Assembly (NCBI GenBank): GCA_029260475.1
Contig: JAJDDE010000167.1
Location: 1-41,763 of the forward strand
Direction of reading: 5' to 3'
DNA: 41,763 nt
Source of the DNA: Phycisphaerales bacterium
GTDB taxonomy: Bacteria; Planctomycetota; Phycisphaerae; Phycisphaerales; UBA1924
Shown here: positions 7,745 through 15,191 of the stretch, one piece after another
How the letters are laid out: the number at the start of each line of letters is the position of its first letter
Position numbering within the stretch: the first letter of the stretch is position 1
Translations under genes and position numbers: made by a program
Notes under the pieces: model-generated
Seen by the model: the letters and a program-made list of their open reading frames with translations, nothing else
The model's database searches: none
What the model was told of the DNA's origin: nothing

Positions 7745-8221
7745 TCAGAGAACGCCCAGGACCTCGTCTTTGTCGAATTCCTTGGAGAGCTCGCGCGCTT
7801 GCGACCACTTCACAACGCCATCGGAGCCGACGATGACGGTACCGCGGGCGGCGACGTTGAGGCCGGGGAAATAGAGGCCGTATGCCTTGCAGACCGCGCG
7901 GTGCATGTCAGCGAGCAGCGGTTGGCTGAGCCCGAGCTGCTCGGCGTACGCCTTGTGCGTGTAGAAGGAGTCGCAGGAGATTCCGATCACCCTCGCGCCC
8001 TTGGCCTGGAACCGCGCCATCTCGGCGGTCGCGCACTTCATCTCGGTGTCGCAGACGGGCGAGAAGTCCATGGGGTAGAAGCTCAGGACGAGGTCTTCTC
8101 CCTTGCCCAGGTGGTCGCTGAGGGTCCAGTCGCTCTTGGACTGGTCTTTCAGGGTGAAGTTCGGTGCGGTGTCGCCCGGCTGGATGATGCTGTCGCGCAC
8201 CAGTGGGGTGTCGGTGGTCAT
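7745..8221 (-). CDS. Peroxiredoxin (AhpC/TSA family, AhpE/BCP-like)
   Basis: A 158-residue thioredoxin-fold peroxidase that reduces H2O2 and organic hydroperoxides. The peroxidatic Cys57 sits in PMDFSPVCDTEM, a variant of the usual PxxxTxxC loop with Ser in place of Thr. Other Cys residues are at KCATAE and ISCDS; no clear resolving Cys, so a 1-Cys or thiol-dependent mechanism is possible. The ATG at 8221 is preferred over an in-frame start about 100 nt upstream: homology begins there, and GAGG lies about 7 nt before it. Divergent from the YggS-like gene. Confidence 0.9.
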   Translation of the reverse strand: MTTDTPLVRDSIIQPGDTAPNFTLKDQSKSDWTLSDHLGKGEDLVLSFYPMDFSPVCDTEMKCATAEMARFQAKGARVIGISCDSFYTHKAYAEQLGLSQPLLADMHRAVCKAYGLYFPGLNVAARGTVIVGSDGVVKWSQARELSKEFDKDEVLGVL

Positions 8222-8319
8222 GGTGATCCTCGTGATGGGTCTTCGTGCTGGCGTCGGTGGTCGTTTCCGGTACGATCCGCCCGGCGCAGGACGCGCCGCG
8301 AGTCTACCCCGGAGCACGC

Positions 8320-9120
8320 ATGACGGCTGTGATGACGCTAGAGGCCAGGTACAAGGATGTGCTCACCCGCGTAGACGGGGCCGCCCGCACGTCGGGCCGG
8401 ACCGGTGCCGACATCATGGTCGTCGCGGTCAGCAAGTACGCGGGGCTCGACGAGATCCGCGAGTTGCTGCGCCTCGGACACCAGGATTTCGGCGAGAGCC
8501 GTGCGCTCCAGCTCGAACAACGCGCGGCGCTCGTGGACGAGATGCTCAACCGCCGGCACGCGATGCCCGACGTCGCCGACCGCCAGGGACTGCCCATCGC
8601 CTTCCCCGACCACGTCCGGTGGCACATGATCGGGCACCTGCAGCGCAACAAGGTGAAGAAGGTCGCCCCCGTCTCGCGACTCATCCACACGGTGGACTCG
8701 CTCCGCCTCGTCGAAGAGCTCCAGAACTACGCGATGAAGCGCGACGAGGACATCGACGTGCTCGTGCAGGTCAACTGCTCGGGCGAGGAGCAGAAGCACG
8801 GCTGCCCCGTCGCCGCCGCCGGGGCGCTGTGCGAGCAGATCGACCTCACCGGCAACCTCCGAGTCCGCGGCATGATGACCATGGCCGCCGACACGCAGGA
8901 CGAGAACGAGGTCCGCTCCTGCTTCCGGCGCTGCGCCGAACTCTTCGAGGAGATCGGCAAGCTGGGCCTCTGCGACGGTCGCTTCAACATCCTCTCGATG
9001 GGCATGTCCGGGGACTTCGAGGCCGCCATCGAGTGCGGCGCCAACGTCGTCCGCGTGGGCAGCGCGATCTTCGGCGGGCACCTGCCCGAGGATCACACGG
9101 AGCAGCCGGACGACGATTGA
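8320..9120 (+). CDS. YggS/PROSC family pyridoxal phosphate homeostasis protein
   Basis: A 266-residue PLP-binding alanine-racemase-fold protein, cytosolic, involved in B6 and amino-acid homeostasis and normally lacking racemase activity. PLP lysine is Lys39 in VVAVSKY; FGESRALQL, HMIGHLQRNKVK and the phosphate-binding SMGMSGDFEAAIE / VRVGSAIFG blocks follow. It is longer than E. coli YggS (about 234) because of an insert near residues 65-90. ATG at 8320 has GGAG 6 nt upstream; frame extension to 8245 overlaps the divergent promoter region and is not conserved-looking. The stop lies 3 nt from that of the convergent HEAT-repeat gene. Confidence 0.93.
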   Translation: MTAVMTLEARYKDVLTRVDGAARTSGRTGADIMVVAVSKYAGLDEIRELLRLGHQDFGESRALQLEQRAALVDEMLNRRHAMPDVADRQGLPIAFPDHVRWHMIGHLQRNKVKKVAPVSRLIHTVDSLRLVEELQNYAMKRDEDIDVLVQVNCSGEEQKHGCPVAAAGALCEQIDLTGNLRVRGMMTMAADTQDENEVRSCFRRCAELFEEIGKLGLCDGRFNILSMGMSGDFEAAIECGANVVRVGSAIFGGHLPEDHTEQPDDD

Positions 9121-9123
9121 GGG

Positions 9124-10596
9124 TCAGTCCCGAAAGTCTTGGGCGTGCTCCGCAACGAATTTCAGAAGCAGCGCCTCGCGGTCGTCTCGGTCTTCGTAGA
9201 ACTCCGTTTCGAGCCCGCCAAAGAGGTTGTCGTCATCCTTGTCATTGACCAGCTTGGCGAGTTGCTCTGTCCGGACATCCCGATCGGTGCTGGGTCCATC
9301 TTGGCCGAAGAACGACGTAGCCTGTATGAGCAGCCGCAGCGTCTCATGGGCTCCGATCGCGTGGAGACCGTTGCTCGCGTGCTTCCACGTGTCGGCCGAG
9401 CTGTTCCAGAAATACTGGGAGAACCCTCCGTTGTTCACCTCGTCGATGAGGATGCGCACCGAGAGCACCCAGCGCTGCGTCGGTTCGAGACCCTCCCAGC
9501 CAACGGATTCTTCCCGTTCCCACGCGTAGCGGAAGGGTTCGTTCACTCCCTCGAGCGCTGCGAGCGCCTCGCCTGCGCCGCGTCGCACCTTGGCGTCGTG
9601 AGAGGCAAACCCGCGATGGATCACCTCGCGCGCTCGGCTGCTCCCAGACTGTGCGAGCAGCGGGAGGCATTCGCCCAAGATCTGTGCCCCCGGGTACCGC
9701 TCCTTCCGCGACTCGTACGTCTCGACGATGCCGAGCAACGCAACTTCATCAACAGTCGCGTTCGCCCGGCGGAGCGCTCTGAGCGTGTCTTTCAGACCGG
9801 GCGAGTCCGGTCGTAGGCGCACGGGATCGGACAGGAACGAGATTGCACGATCTCGATCCAGCTCGATCAGTACTTCGGGTGCCCCGTTTCGTGCTCCTGC
9901 ACCTTCCCACTCCACCAATGCGCAGATGGGTTCAAAGATCGCCGCGCGGAATTCGGGTGCTGCGCTGTTTGACCGGAGTGCATGCTGCACACCGGATAGC
10001 GCGTACGACCGCACGTAGTCTTCGTCATCAGCGAAACAGCGTGTGATCGCCGGGAGAGCGCTCTCGTCGCCCATCGACCCTAGCGCAAGAGCGGTCGCCT
10101 TGCGCACTCGTTCTGAATCATCCTCCACGAAACGCGAGAGCTTCTGGATCGCACGCCGAGCACCAATCTCGCCCAGGCATTCGATCACTGTCTCCACGGG
10201 TTCGACGCGCTCCGGATACTCGCCCGGCTTGTGCTCGATCTTCACTCGGAACCGTGGGTCTTCGAGTGCCTTCATGAGATCCGGCACAACGCGAGAGCCA
10301 GCAATTCGGATGGCTCGCTGTGCCGTCTTGTAAGTGCTTTCCTGGACAAGGTTATCGATGAGCCTCACGGTGGGTCCGTCGGCGAGCACCTGGATCATGC
10401 TCTGTTCGAGGCCCCTGTCGAACTCCATCATGTCGCGAGCAGACGGGTCCCGGACGATTTCGCGGAAACTGTATTGAGGCGGGAACTGCGCACCGCTCTG
10501 TGCCTGGGCCGTGGCTCTGTTCTCGCGCTGCTTGATAACCCAAGCCGCCACAAGAATCCCTAACGGAAAAAGGATGAGCAGTGCCGCAAGTTTCAT
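9124..10596 (-). CDS. Membrane-anchored HEAT-repeat protein with DMP19 domain
   Basis: A 490-residue protein: one N-terminal transmembrane helix (about 2-22), a Gln/Ala-rich linker, HEAT-like helical repeats from about 70 to 350 (for example RVRKATALALGSMGDESALP and KVRRGAGEALAALE), and a C-terminal DMP19/DUF4375 domain with EVNNGGFSQYFWNSS near 395-410. HEAT repeats are protein-interaction scaffolds; DMP19-type domains have been described as binding nucleic-acid-related or DNA-mimic partners, but no activity can be assigned. The gene is less GC-rich than its neighbours. ATG at 10596 is preceded by GGAGG about 5 nt upstream. Confidence 0.8.
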   Translation of the reverse strand: MKLAALLILFPLGILVAAWVIKQRENRATAQAQSGAQFPPQYSFREIVRDPSARDMMEFDRGLEQSMIQVLADGPTVRLIDNLVQESTYKTAQRAIRIAGSRVVPDLMKALEDPRFRVKIEHKPGEYPERVEPVETVIECLGEIGARRAIQKLSRFVEDDSERVRKATALALGSMGDESALPAITRCFADDEDYVRSYALSGVQHALRSNSAAPEFRAAIFEPICALVEWEGAGARNGAPEVLIELDRDRAISFLSDPVRLRPDSPGLKDTLRALRRANATVDEVALLGIVETYESRKERYPGAQILGECLPLLAQSGSSRAREVIHRGFASHDAKVRRGAGEALAALEGVNEPFRYAWEREESVGWEGLEPTQRWVLSVRILIDEVNNGGFSQYFWNSSADTWKHASNGLHAIGAHETLRLLIQATSFFGQDGPSTDRDVRTEQLAKLVNDKDDDNLFGGLETEFYEDRDDREALLLKFVAEHAQDFRD

Positions 10597-10687
10597 CTGT
10601 CCTCCGTCTGATGGTTGATTCCGTCGTACGAATACCGACCGCAGGCGGGGCGGTCAACACGTCCTGCCGGCGCAGTATCCTGCGCCC
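10597..10687. promoter_or_regulatory. Divergent promoter region HEAT/DMP19 - terC
   Basis: 91 nt between divergent starts. The plus side carries TATCCT 6 nt before the terC ATG; the minus side carries the GGAGG ribosome binding site of the HEAT protein. Confidence 0.5.
10676..10681 (+). promoter_or_regulatory. -10 hexamer TATCCT, leaderless start of terC-like gene
   Basis: TATCCT, then GCGCCC (6 nt), then ATG at 10688; no Shine-Dalgarno. Essentially the same as TACCCT-GCGCCC-ATG at 29757. Confidence 0.65.
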
Positions 10688-11494
10688 ATGGAACAGTTCT
10701 TTCACTTCGGAGCCCTCACCACCACCGAGGGCCTGGTCGCCCTGCTCACGCTCACGGTCATCGAGATCGTGCTGGGCATCGACAACGTCATCTTCATCGC
10801 CATCCTCTCGAACAAGCTCGAGGGCGAGAAGGCGCAGAAGAAGGCCCGCACCTACGGCCTCCTGCTCGCGATGGTCCAACGCATCGTTCTGTTGCTGACG
10901 ATCGGGTGGGTGCTGACGCTCGACAAGATCCACCTCTTCACGCTCCACGAGGCGACGCCCGAGGGCGAGGACGCGGTGTACTTCACGGTCAAGAGCGTCA
11001 TCCTGCTCCTGGGCGGGCTCTTCCTGATGGGCAAGGCCTCCTACGAGATCCACCACCAGATCGCACACGACCCGGCGGCGGAGCAGAAGGCCAAGCGCGT
11101 CTCCACCTTCGGCGCCGTGATGGTGCAGATCCTGATCATGGACATGGTCTTCTCGGTGGACTCCGTGCTCACCGCCATCGGGCTCACGCAGGCGGTGATC
11201 ATCATGGTCATCGCGGTGATGGTCTCCGTCGGCATCATGATCGTCTTCGCGGGCCCTATCGCGGACTTTGTGAACAAGAACCCGTCGATGAAGATGCTCG
11301 CCCTCGCGTTGCTCGTCGCGATCGGCCTGCTGCTCGTCGCCGAGAGTTTTCATCACGCGATCCCCAAGGGCTACCTCTACTTCGCGATGGCCTTCTCCTT
11401 CGGCGTCGAGATGCTCAACATCCGCGTGGACAAGCGGCGCCAGCGCAAGAAGATGCAGACGCCGACGCCCGACGCGAAGGGGGCGCACATCTGA
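10688..11494 (+). CDS. TerC family integral membrane protein
   Basis: A 268-residue polytopic membrane protein. The TerC signature is seen at about 20-37 (TVIEIVLGIDNVIFIAI) and its repeat-like partner at about 152-165 (MDMVFSVDSVLTAIG); the acidic residues in these two blocks are the conserved, probably metal-related sites. Seven or eight hydrophobic helices are evident. TerC proteins are linked to tellurite resistance and to Mn2+ export that protects secreted or membrane metalloenzymes; the ion used here is not shown by sequence. The stop overlaps the following short ORF (TGATG). Confidence 0.93.
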   Translation: MEQFFHFGALTTTEGLVALLTLTVIEIVLGIDNVIFIAILSNKLEGEKAQKKARTYGLLLAMVQRIVLLLTIGWVLTLDKIHLFTLHEATPEGEDAVYFTVKSVILLLGGLFLMGKASYEIHHQIAHDPAAEQKAKRVSTFGAVMVQILIMDMVFSVDSVLTAIGLTQAVIIMVIAVMVSVGIMIVFAGPIADFVNKNPSMKMLALALLVAIGLLLVAESFHHAIPKGYLYFAMAFSFGVEMLNIRVDKRRQRKKMQTPTPDAKGAHI

Positions 11495-11667
11495 TGGACG
11501 CGCAGGCGACCAAGGCGCTGCCGTACGAGGGCGGGCGGTACACACTGCTCGGCTGCACCGTCTCCCCCGGGTTTAATGTTGACGATTACGAGCACGGTGC
11601 ATATGACGAAAACGCAGAAATGTACCCTTCAGTGCGTAGCGAACTGAATCGTCTCACAGGAAGATGA
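11494..11667 (+). pseudogene. C-terminal remnant of a cupin_5 (DUF985) protein
   Basis: A 57-residue ORF coupled to terC through TGATG. From about residue 15 it reads like the last third of a cupin_5/DUF985 protein: YTLLGCTVSPGF, then DDYE, then a YP(x)nLNRLTG-type end. Intact members are about 150 residues, so the metal-binding cupin barrel is missing and the product is probably non-functional. Base composition changes abruptly inside the ORF near 11570: the first half is GC-rich like terC, the second half AT-richer like the GIY-YIG gene that follows, yet homology continues across the junction. This suggests recombination within the cupin gene. A small functional peptide cannot be excluded. 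Confidence 0.6.
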
Positions 11668-11691
11668 CACCACTCAAGATCGGAGTGCACG

Positions 11692-12414
11692 GTGCTCGAT
11701 GGATTTCCGACCGGCGTTGCGGAACAACTCAAATCGTACGTGTATCGCCTCATAGACCCTCGTAACGGCGAGACGTTCTACGTCGGAAAAGGTATTGGAA
11801 ACCGTATCTTCGCTCACGTTCGGGCGTCTATTGATGACGCTGAACCAGGCGATAAGCTGAGCCGAATCCATCAAATCCATGCGGCAGGCTTCGAGGTCGC
11901 CCACGTCATCCACAGGCACGGCATGAACGAGACGACTGCATATGAAGTCGAGTCCGCGCTCATTGATGCTTATCCTGGTCTCACAAATATCGCGAGCGGT
12001 GCGGGCAGTGAGTTCGGTGCCATGCATGCGCAGGAGATCGTCAACCGCTACCAGGCAACGCCCGCAGAGTTCGTTCATCGCCTACTGCTGATCAATGTGA
12101 ATCGTTCCGCGGAAGACGCGTCGCTTTATGACGCGACGCGTTACGCGTGGAAGATTTCGCCAGCGAAAGCGCGTAAAGCCGAGTTCGTATTGGCAGTGCG
12201 CCATGGCATGATTATCGACGCGTTCACCGCCACCGACTGGCTACCGGCCGAACGTAACCATTTCCCAGAATTTGAGCCAGTTTCTGGTCGGTACGCCTTC
12301 ATCGGCGAACGTGCTTCCGAGGAAATTCGCCGCCTCTATGTCAATAAGCGAGTGCCGGACGAGTATCGAAAGCGCGGGGCAGCGAACCCGATCCGCTACA
12401 TCAATATTCGATGA
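11692..12414 (+). CDS. LEM-3-like GIY-YIG domain protein
   Basis: A 240-residue protein. The N-terminal domain (about 14-110) has the GIY-YIG nuclease pattern in its LEM-3-like form: YVYRL at 16-20, FYVGKG at 29-34, Arg38 and His42. The C-terminal domain (about 130-240) has AWKISPAKARKAEFVLAVRHG and ends with NPIRYINI, a pairing seen in this family but of unknown function, perhaps DNA recognition. Codon use is clearly more AT-rich than the surroundings, a sign of lateral transfer. GTG at 11692 with GGAG 6 nt upstream. No methylase or other partner of a restriction or defence system is adjacent. Confidence 0.8.
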   Translation: MLDGFPTGVAEQLKSYVYRLIDPRNGETFYVGKGIGNRIFAHVRASIDDAEPGDKLSRIHQIHAAGFEVAHVIHRHGMNETTAYEVESALIDAYPGLTNIASGAGSEFGAMHAQEIVNRYQATPAEFVHRLLLINVNRSAEDASLYDATRYAWKISPAKARKAEFVLAVRHGMIIDAFTATDWLPAERNHFPEFEPVSGRYAFIGERASEEIRRLYVNKRVPDEYRKRGAANPIRYINIR

Positions 12415-12433
12415 TGGATGAACCCCGATACGC

Positions 12434-13096
12434 TCAGTTCAGCTCGCGCTGCTGGCTGATCCGCTCGCGCTCGGAGGTGTAGAAGAGCTTGGCGAGGCTC
12501 ATGCCGATGCGGTCGGCGAGGGCGTCCTCGACACGCCGCCGGTCGGCGTTGGATTCCAGCGTGCGGTCGGCGCGGACGGGCAGCTCGACGCGCGTCGTGA
12601 ACATGCCCTCGCCCTCGGGCCACTGGCGCTCGTTGGCGAGCGTATCAACGATCTTGACGCCGATCACCGCCATCGGCGAGACCTCGCCGGGGGTGCTCGT
12701 CATCGTCCACCCGAGGATCGAGACGTGGATGACCACCTCGGCGCGGACAGCCCGCCCCGCGTCCACGACGGAGGTGCGTGCCTCGTTGGTATCGCCCGAG
12801 ACGGCGCGCCGGATCGAGCTGGAGGAGACGAGCTGGCCGTCCTCGACCACTTTCTTGGAGAGGATCTCCGACTCCGCGGTCCGACCGATGCGGTCGCGCA
12901 GCGACGCCCTGGGCAGGATCGTGTTGAGGTCATCGATCAGCAGCACCGTCGGGCGCGTTTTGTCGAGCGATGTCGCAGCGGGCACCTTGGGCGGGCCTGA
13001 GATCAGCACGCCGGCAGCGCCGACAATGTTGCAGCTCGTCATGAGCGAGCCCGCGAGGGCGAGCACCAGCAGTGGGGCGACGGGGCGCAGGCGCAT
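12434..13096 (-). CDS. Hypothetical lipoprotein (paralogue of next gene)
   Basis: A 220-residue protein with a lipoprotein signal peptide: basic start (MRLR), hydrophobic core, and a lipobox-like LMTSC with the modified Cys at 22, followed by NIVG. The mature part alternates hydrophobic strands and helices (VLLIDDLNTIL, AEVVIHVSILGW, ADRIGMSLAKLFY). It aligns by eye along its length with the 13100-13798 product, including the CNI(V/I)G start and the final helix. Probable envelope protein; no known domain recognised. ATG at 13096 lies 3 nt after the upstream stop, with CAGGAG about 9 nt before it. Confidence 0.75.
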   Translation of the reverse strand: MRLRPVAPLLVLALAGSLMTSCNIVGAAGVLISGPPKVPAATSLDKTRPTVLLIDDLNTILPRASLRDRIGRTAESEILSKKVVEDGQLVSSSSIRRAVSGDTNEARTSVVDAGRAVRAEVVIHVSILGWTMTSTPGEVSPMAVIGVKIVDTLANERQWPEGEGMFTTRVELPVRADRTLESNADRRRVEDALADRIGMSLAKLFYTSERERISQQRELN

Positions 13097-13099
13097 GGT

Positions 13100-13798
13100 T
13101 CAGTACTCCTGCGTGTTGGGGAGGGTGTGCTCGTACATCAGCCAGCAGCAGCGATCGATCAGCCGCTGCTGCAGGTTCGCTTCCACCTGACGCCCGGGGA
13201 TCTCCTGACGGCTGAACCCGGTGCCGTCGGGGTACTTCACGCGGATTTCGCTGACGAAGGCGGGCTCGTTGCTCTCGTACTCGGACTCGTAGACCTCGAC
13301 ACGAACAACAGCGCGCCCGTCCCAGATCTGCGCGTTCCCCGCCTCGTGCGTGCGGTACTCCACGAGATCGATCACGATCAGGCGGTCCACCGTGAGCTCA
13401 TCCGCGAGGCGCAGCGGCTCCCAGGTGCTCCACCGGGGCGTCGAGAACTGGAACTCCAGCACCCGTGCACCGGGCACGTAGCCCGCGTGCAGCACGTTCG
13501 TCGCGAGCGTCCGCGTCGCGGCGTTCGTCAGCACCGAAACCAGGTTGGGCTGGTTCATCCGCAGCACCGTGTCGGCCTGCACGACGACGGCGAAGGTCTT
13601 GCCCGTCAGCCCGTCGTACTCGGCGGGGTAGGTCGTGCTGCCCGCCTCGTGGGCCGCGCGGCTGATCGGGCCCAGGATGCCGATGATGTTGCAGCCGCCG
13701 CTCACGAGCAAAGCCCCGGCGCAGACGCTCAGGGCGCTCAGCAGCCGGACTGTCTTCTGTACCGATCGTCGCACGCGGGTCCTCCGTGAGGGCATCAT
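13100..13798 (-). CDS. Hypothetical lipoprotein
   Basis: A 232-residue protein from the ATG at 13798 (a second ATG follows immediately at 13795). Arg-rich start, hydrophobic stretch and SGGC lipobox followed by NIIG. The mature domain shows strands such as TFAVVVQADTVL, DRLIVIDLVEYRT and AVVRVEVYESEYE and a final helix with LIDRCCWLMYEH. Paralogue of the downstream lipoprotein, with which it forms a two-gene unit. The frame is open to 13888, but the extra N-terminus would block the signal peptide. A TACGCT at 13845-13850 (minus strand) could be its -10. Confidence 0.72.
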   Translation of the reverse strand: MMPSRRTRVRRSVQKTVRLLSALSVCAGALLVSGGCNIIGILGPISRAAHEAGSTTYPAEYDGLTGKTFAVVVQADTVLRMNQPNLVSVLTNAATRTLATNVLHAGYVPGARVLEFQFSTPRWSTWEPLRLADELTVDRLIVIDLVEYRTHEAGNAQIWDGRAVVRVEVYESEYESNEPAFVSEIRVKYPDGTGFSRQEIPGRQVEANLQQRLIDRCCWLMYEHTLPNTQEY

Positions 13799-13903
13799 GA
13801 CCGAACGTCTGGAGACGCCCGGCCCGCCCTCGGGTTCACCAGCGTAGGCGGAATCACACGACGGGCGGGTCCGAGGACCTCCCGCCACCCTTTGCCTGAA
13901 CCC

Positions 13904-14314
13904 CTAGTGGGGCACTTCCTTCACCGCGTTGCGGTTCCACCCCGGCACACGCACCACGATCGGCTGGCCCGGCTTCCGCTCGATCTCGCACTGGCAGGAG
14001 AGGCGGCTGTTGATCTGGATGCCCGGGGCCTCCTCCACGCGGTCCTCTTCCTCCTCGGTCGCCTCCGAGAGGTCGTCCATGCCGGACTCGACGTAGATGT
14101 GGCAGGTGGAGCAGGCGCAGACGGCGCCGCAGGCGTGCTCGATGTTGATCCCGGCCTCCACCGCGACCTCCAGTAGGTGCTCGCCGACCGCCGCCTTGAC
14201 GTCCCATTCCGTCTGGTCCGTGCCCGTGAGCGGGTGCGGGTCCTCGAGGATGAACTTGACGGGCACCTCTTTGGGCCCGTGGTCGTGGTCGTGATCGGAG
14301 TGTCGAAGGTGCAT
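13904..14314 (-). CDS. 2Fe-2S ferredoxin, ISC type
   Basis: A 136-residue adrenodoxin/ISC-Fdx-like electron carrier. The cluster ligands are Cys62, Cys68, Cys71 (ACGAVCACSTC, C-x5-C-x2-C) and Cys107 in SRLSCQC. The acidic partner-binding helix (MDDLSEATEEEEDRVEEAPG) matches bacterial Fdx, which supplies electrons for Fe-S cluster assembly and P450 or related systems. The N-terminus has an unusual His/Asp-rich tag (HLRHSDHDHDHG) that could bind metal. ATG at 14314 has CAGGAG about 6 nt upstream. No isc genes are adjacent. Confidence 0.92.
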   Translation of the reverse strand: MHLRHSDHDHDHGPKEVPVKFILEDPHPLTGTDQTEWDVKAAVGEHLLEVAVEAGINIEHACGAVCACSTCHIYVESGMDDLSEATEEEEDRVEEAPGIQINSRLSCQCEIERKPGQPIVVRVPGWNRNAVKEVPH

Positions 14315-14372
14315 GGAGGCTCCTGTGAGCGGGGTGTGAGCCGGATGGGTCGGAATGGTAGGCCCTCATCGC

Positions 14373-14378
14373 TATCCT
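14373..14378 (+). promoter_or_regulatory. -10 hexamer TATCCT, leaderless start of GT2
   Basis: TATCCT, then CAGGCT (6 nt), then ATG at 14385; it decides between starts at 14355 and 14385. Confidence 0.6.
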
Positions 14379-14384
14379 CAGGCT

Positions 14385-15191
14385 ATGCCCGCGCCCGATG
14401 AGCACCAACCCGAACACGCGACCGATCGGTCGCCGGAACTCTCGGTGGTCGCGCCGGCGCACAACGAGCAGGACAACGTCCGCCCCCTCGTCGAGGAGAT
14501 CGCCAGCGCCCTCAGCGGTGCCGGGATCCGATTCGAGACCGTCATCGTGGACGACGGCAGCACCGACAACACCCGCGAGGCGCTCCGCGAACTCCAGAAG
14601 AGCCACCCCGAGCTCCGCGTCGTGGTGATGCAGGAGACGCCCCCCGGCAGCGGCAACGGGCAGTCCGCCGCCTTCCACGCCGGCTTCCGCGCCTGCGCTG
14701 CGCCCCTCATCGCAACGCTCGACGCCGACCTCCAGAACGACCCGGCGGACCTCCCCATGCTCTTCGCAAAGCTCAAAGAGACCGGCGCCGACATGGTCCA
14801 GGGCGACCGCTCCCACGCCCGCGCCGACAACTGGGCCCGCAAGCAGACCAGCAAGGTCGGGCGGCTCTTCCGCCAGATGATCCTCGCGGACTCCATCCGC
14901 GACACCGGCTGCTCGCTCCGCGTCATGCGGAAGGAGATCGCCCTGCGCCTGCCGCTGGAGTTCAAGGGCATGCACCGCTTCATCCCCGTGACGGCGCGGA
15001 ACCTCGGGTACACCGTCGTCGAGACACCCGTGAACCACCGCGAACGCACAGCGGGCGAGACCAAGTACGGCAGCATGGGCATCGCCAAACGAGCCATCCC
15101 CGGGCTCATCGACTGCTTCGCGGTCCGGTACATGCGTAAACGCCGGCGCCCCGTCACCGCCAGCGTGCTGGCGAATGAGACAGACCGATGA
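14385..15191 (+). CDS. Glycosyltransferase family 2, dolichol-phosphate mannosyltransferase-like
   Basis: A 268-residue GT-A enzyme of the DPM1/ArnC type: SVVAPAHNEQDN (20-31), VDDGST (55-60), the metal site DADLQNDP (113-120), then DTGCSLRVMRKE and the MHRFIPV motif. These enzymes transfer a sugar from a nucleotide donor to polyprenyl phosphate at the cytoplasmic face of the membrane. Unlike ArnC it has no C-terminal membrane helices; the coupled downstream LAB_N protein may supply the membrane part. The ATG at 14385 is chosen over 14355 because a TATCCT hexamer lies exactly 6 nt before it. The stop overlaps the next start (ATGA). Confidence 0.9.
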   Translation: MPAPDEHQPEHATDRSPELSVVAPAHNEQDNVRPLVEEIASALSGAGIRFETVIVDDGSTDNTREALRELQKSHPELRVVVMQETPPGSGNGQSAAFHAGFRACAAPLIATLDADLQNDPADLPMLFAKLKETGADMVQGDRSHARADNWARKQTSKVGRLFRQMILADSIRDTGCSLRVMRKEIALRLPLEFKGMHRFIPVTARNLGYTVVETPVNHRERTAGETKYGSMGIAKRAIPGLIDCFAVRYMRKRRRPVTASVLANETDR

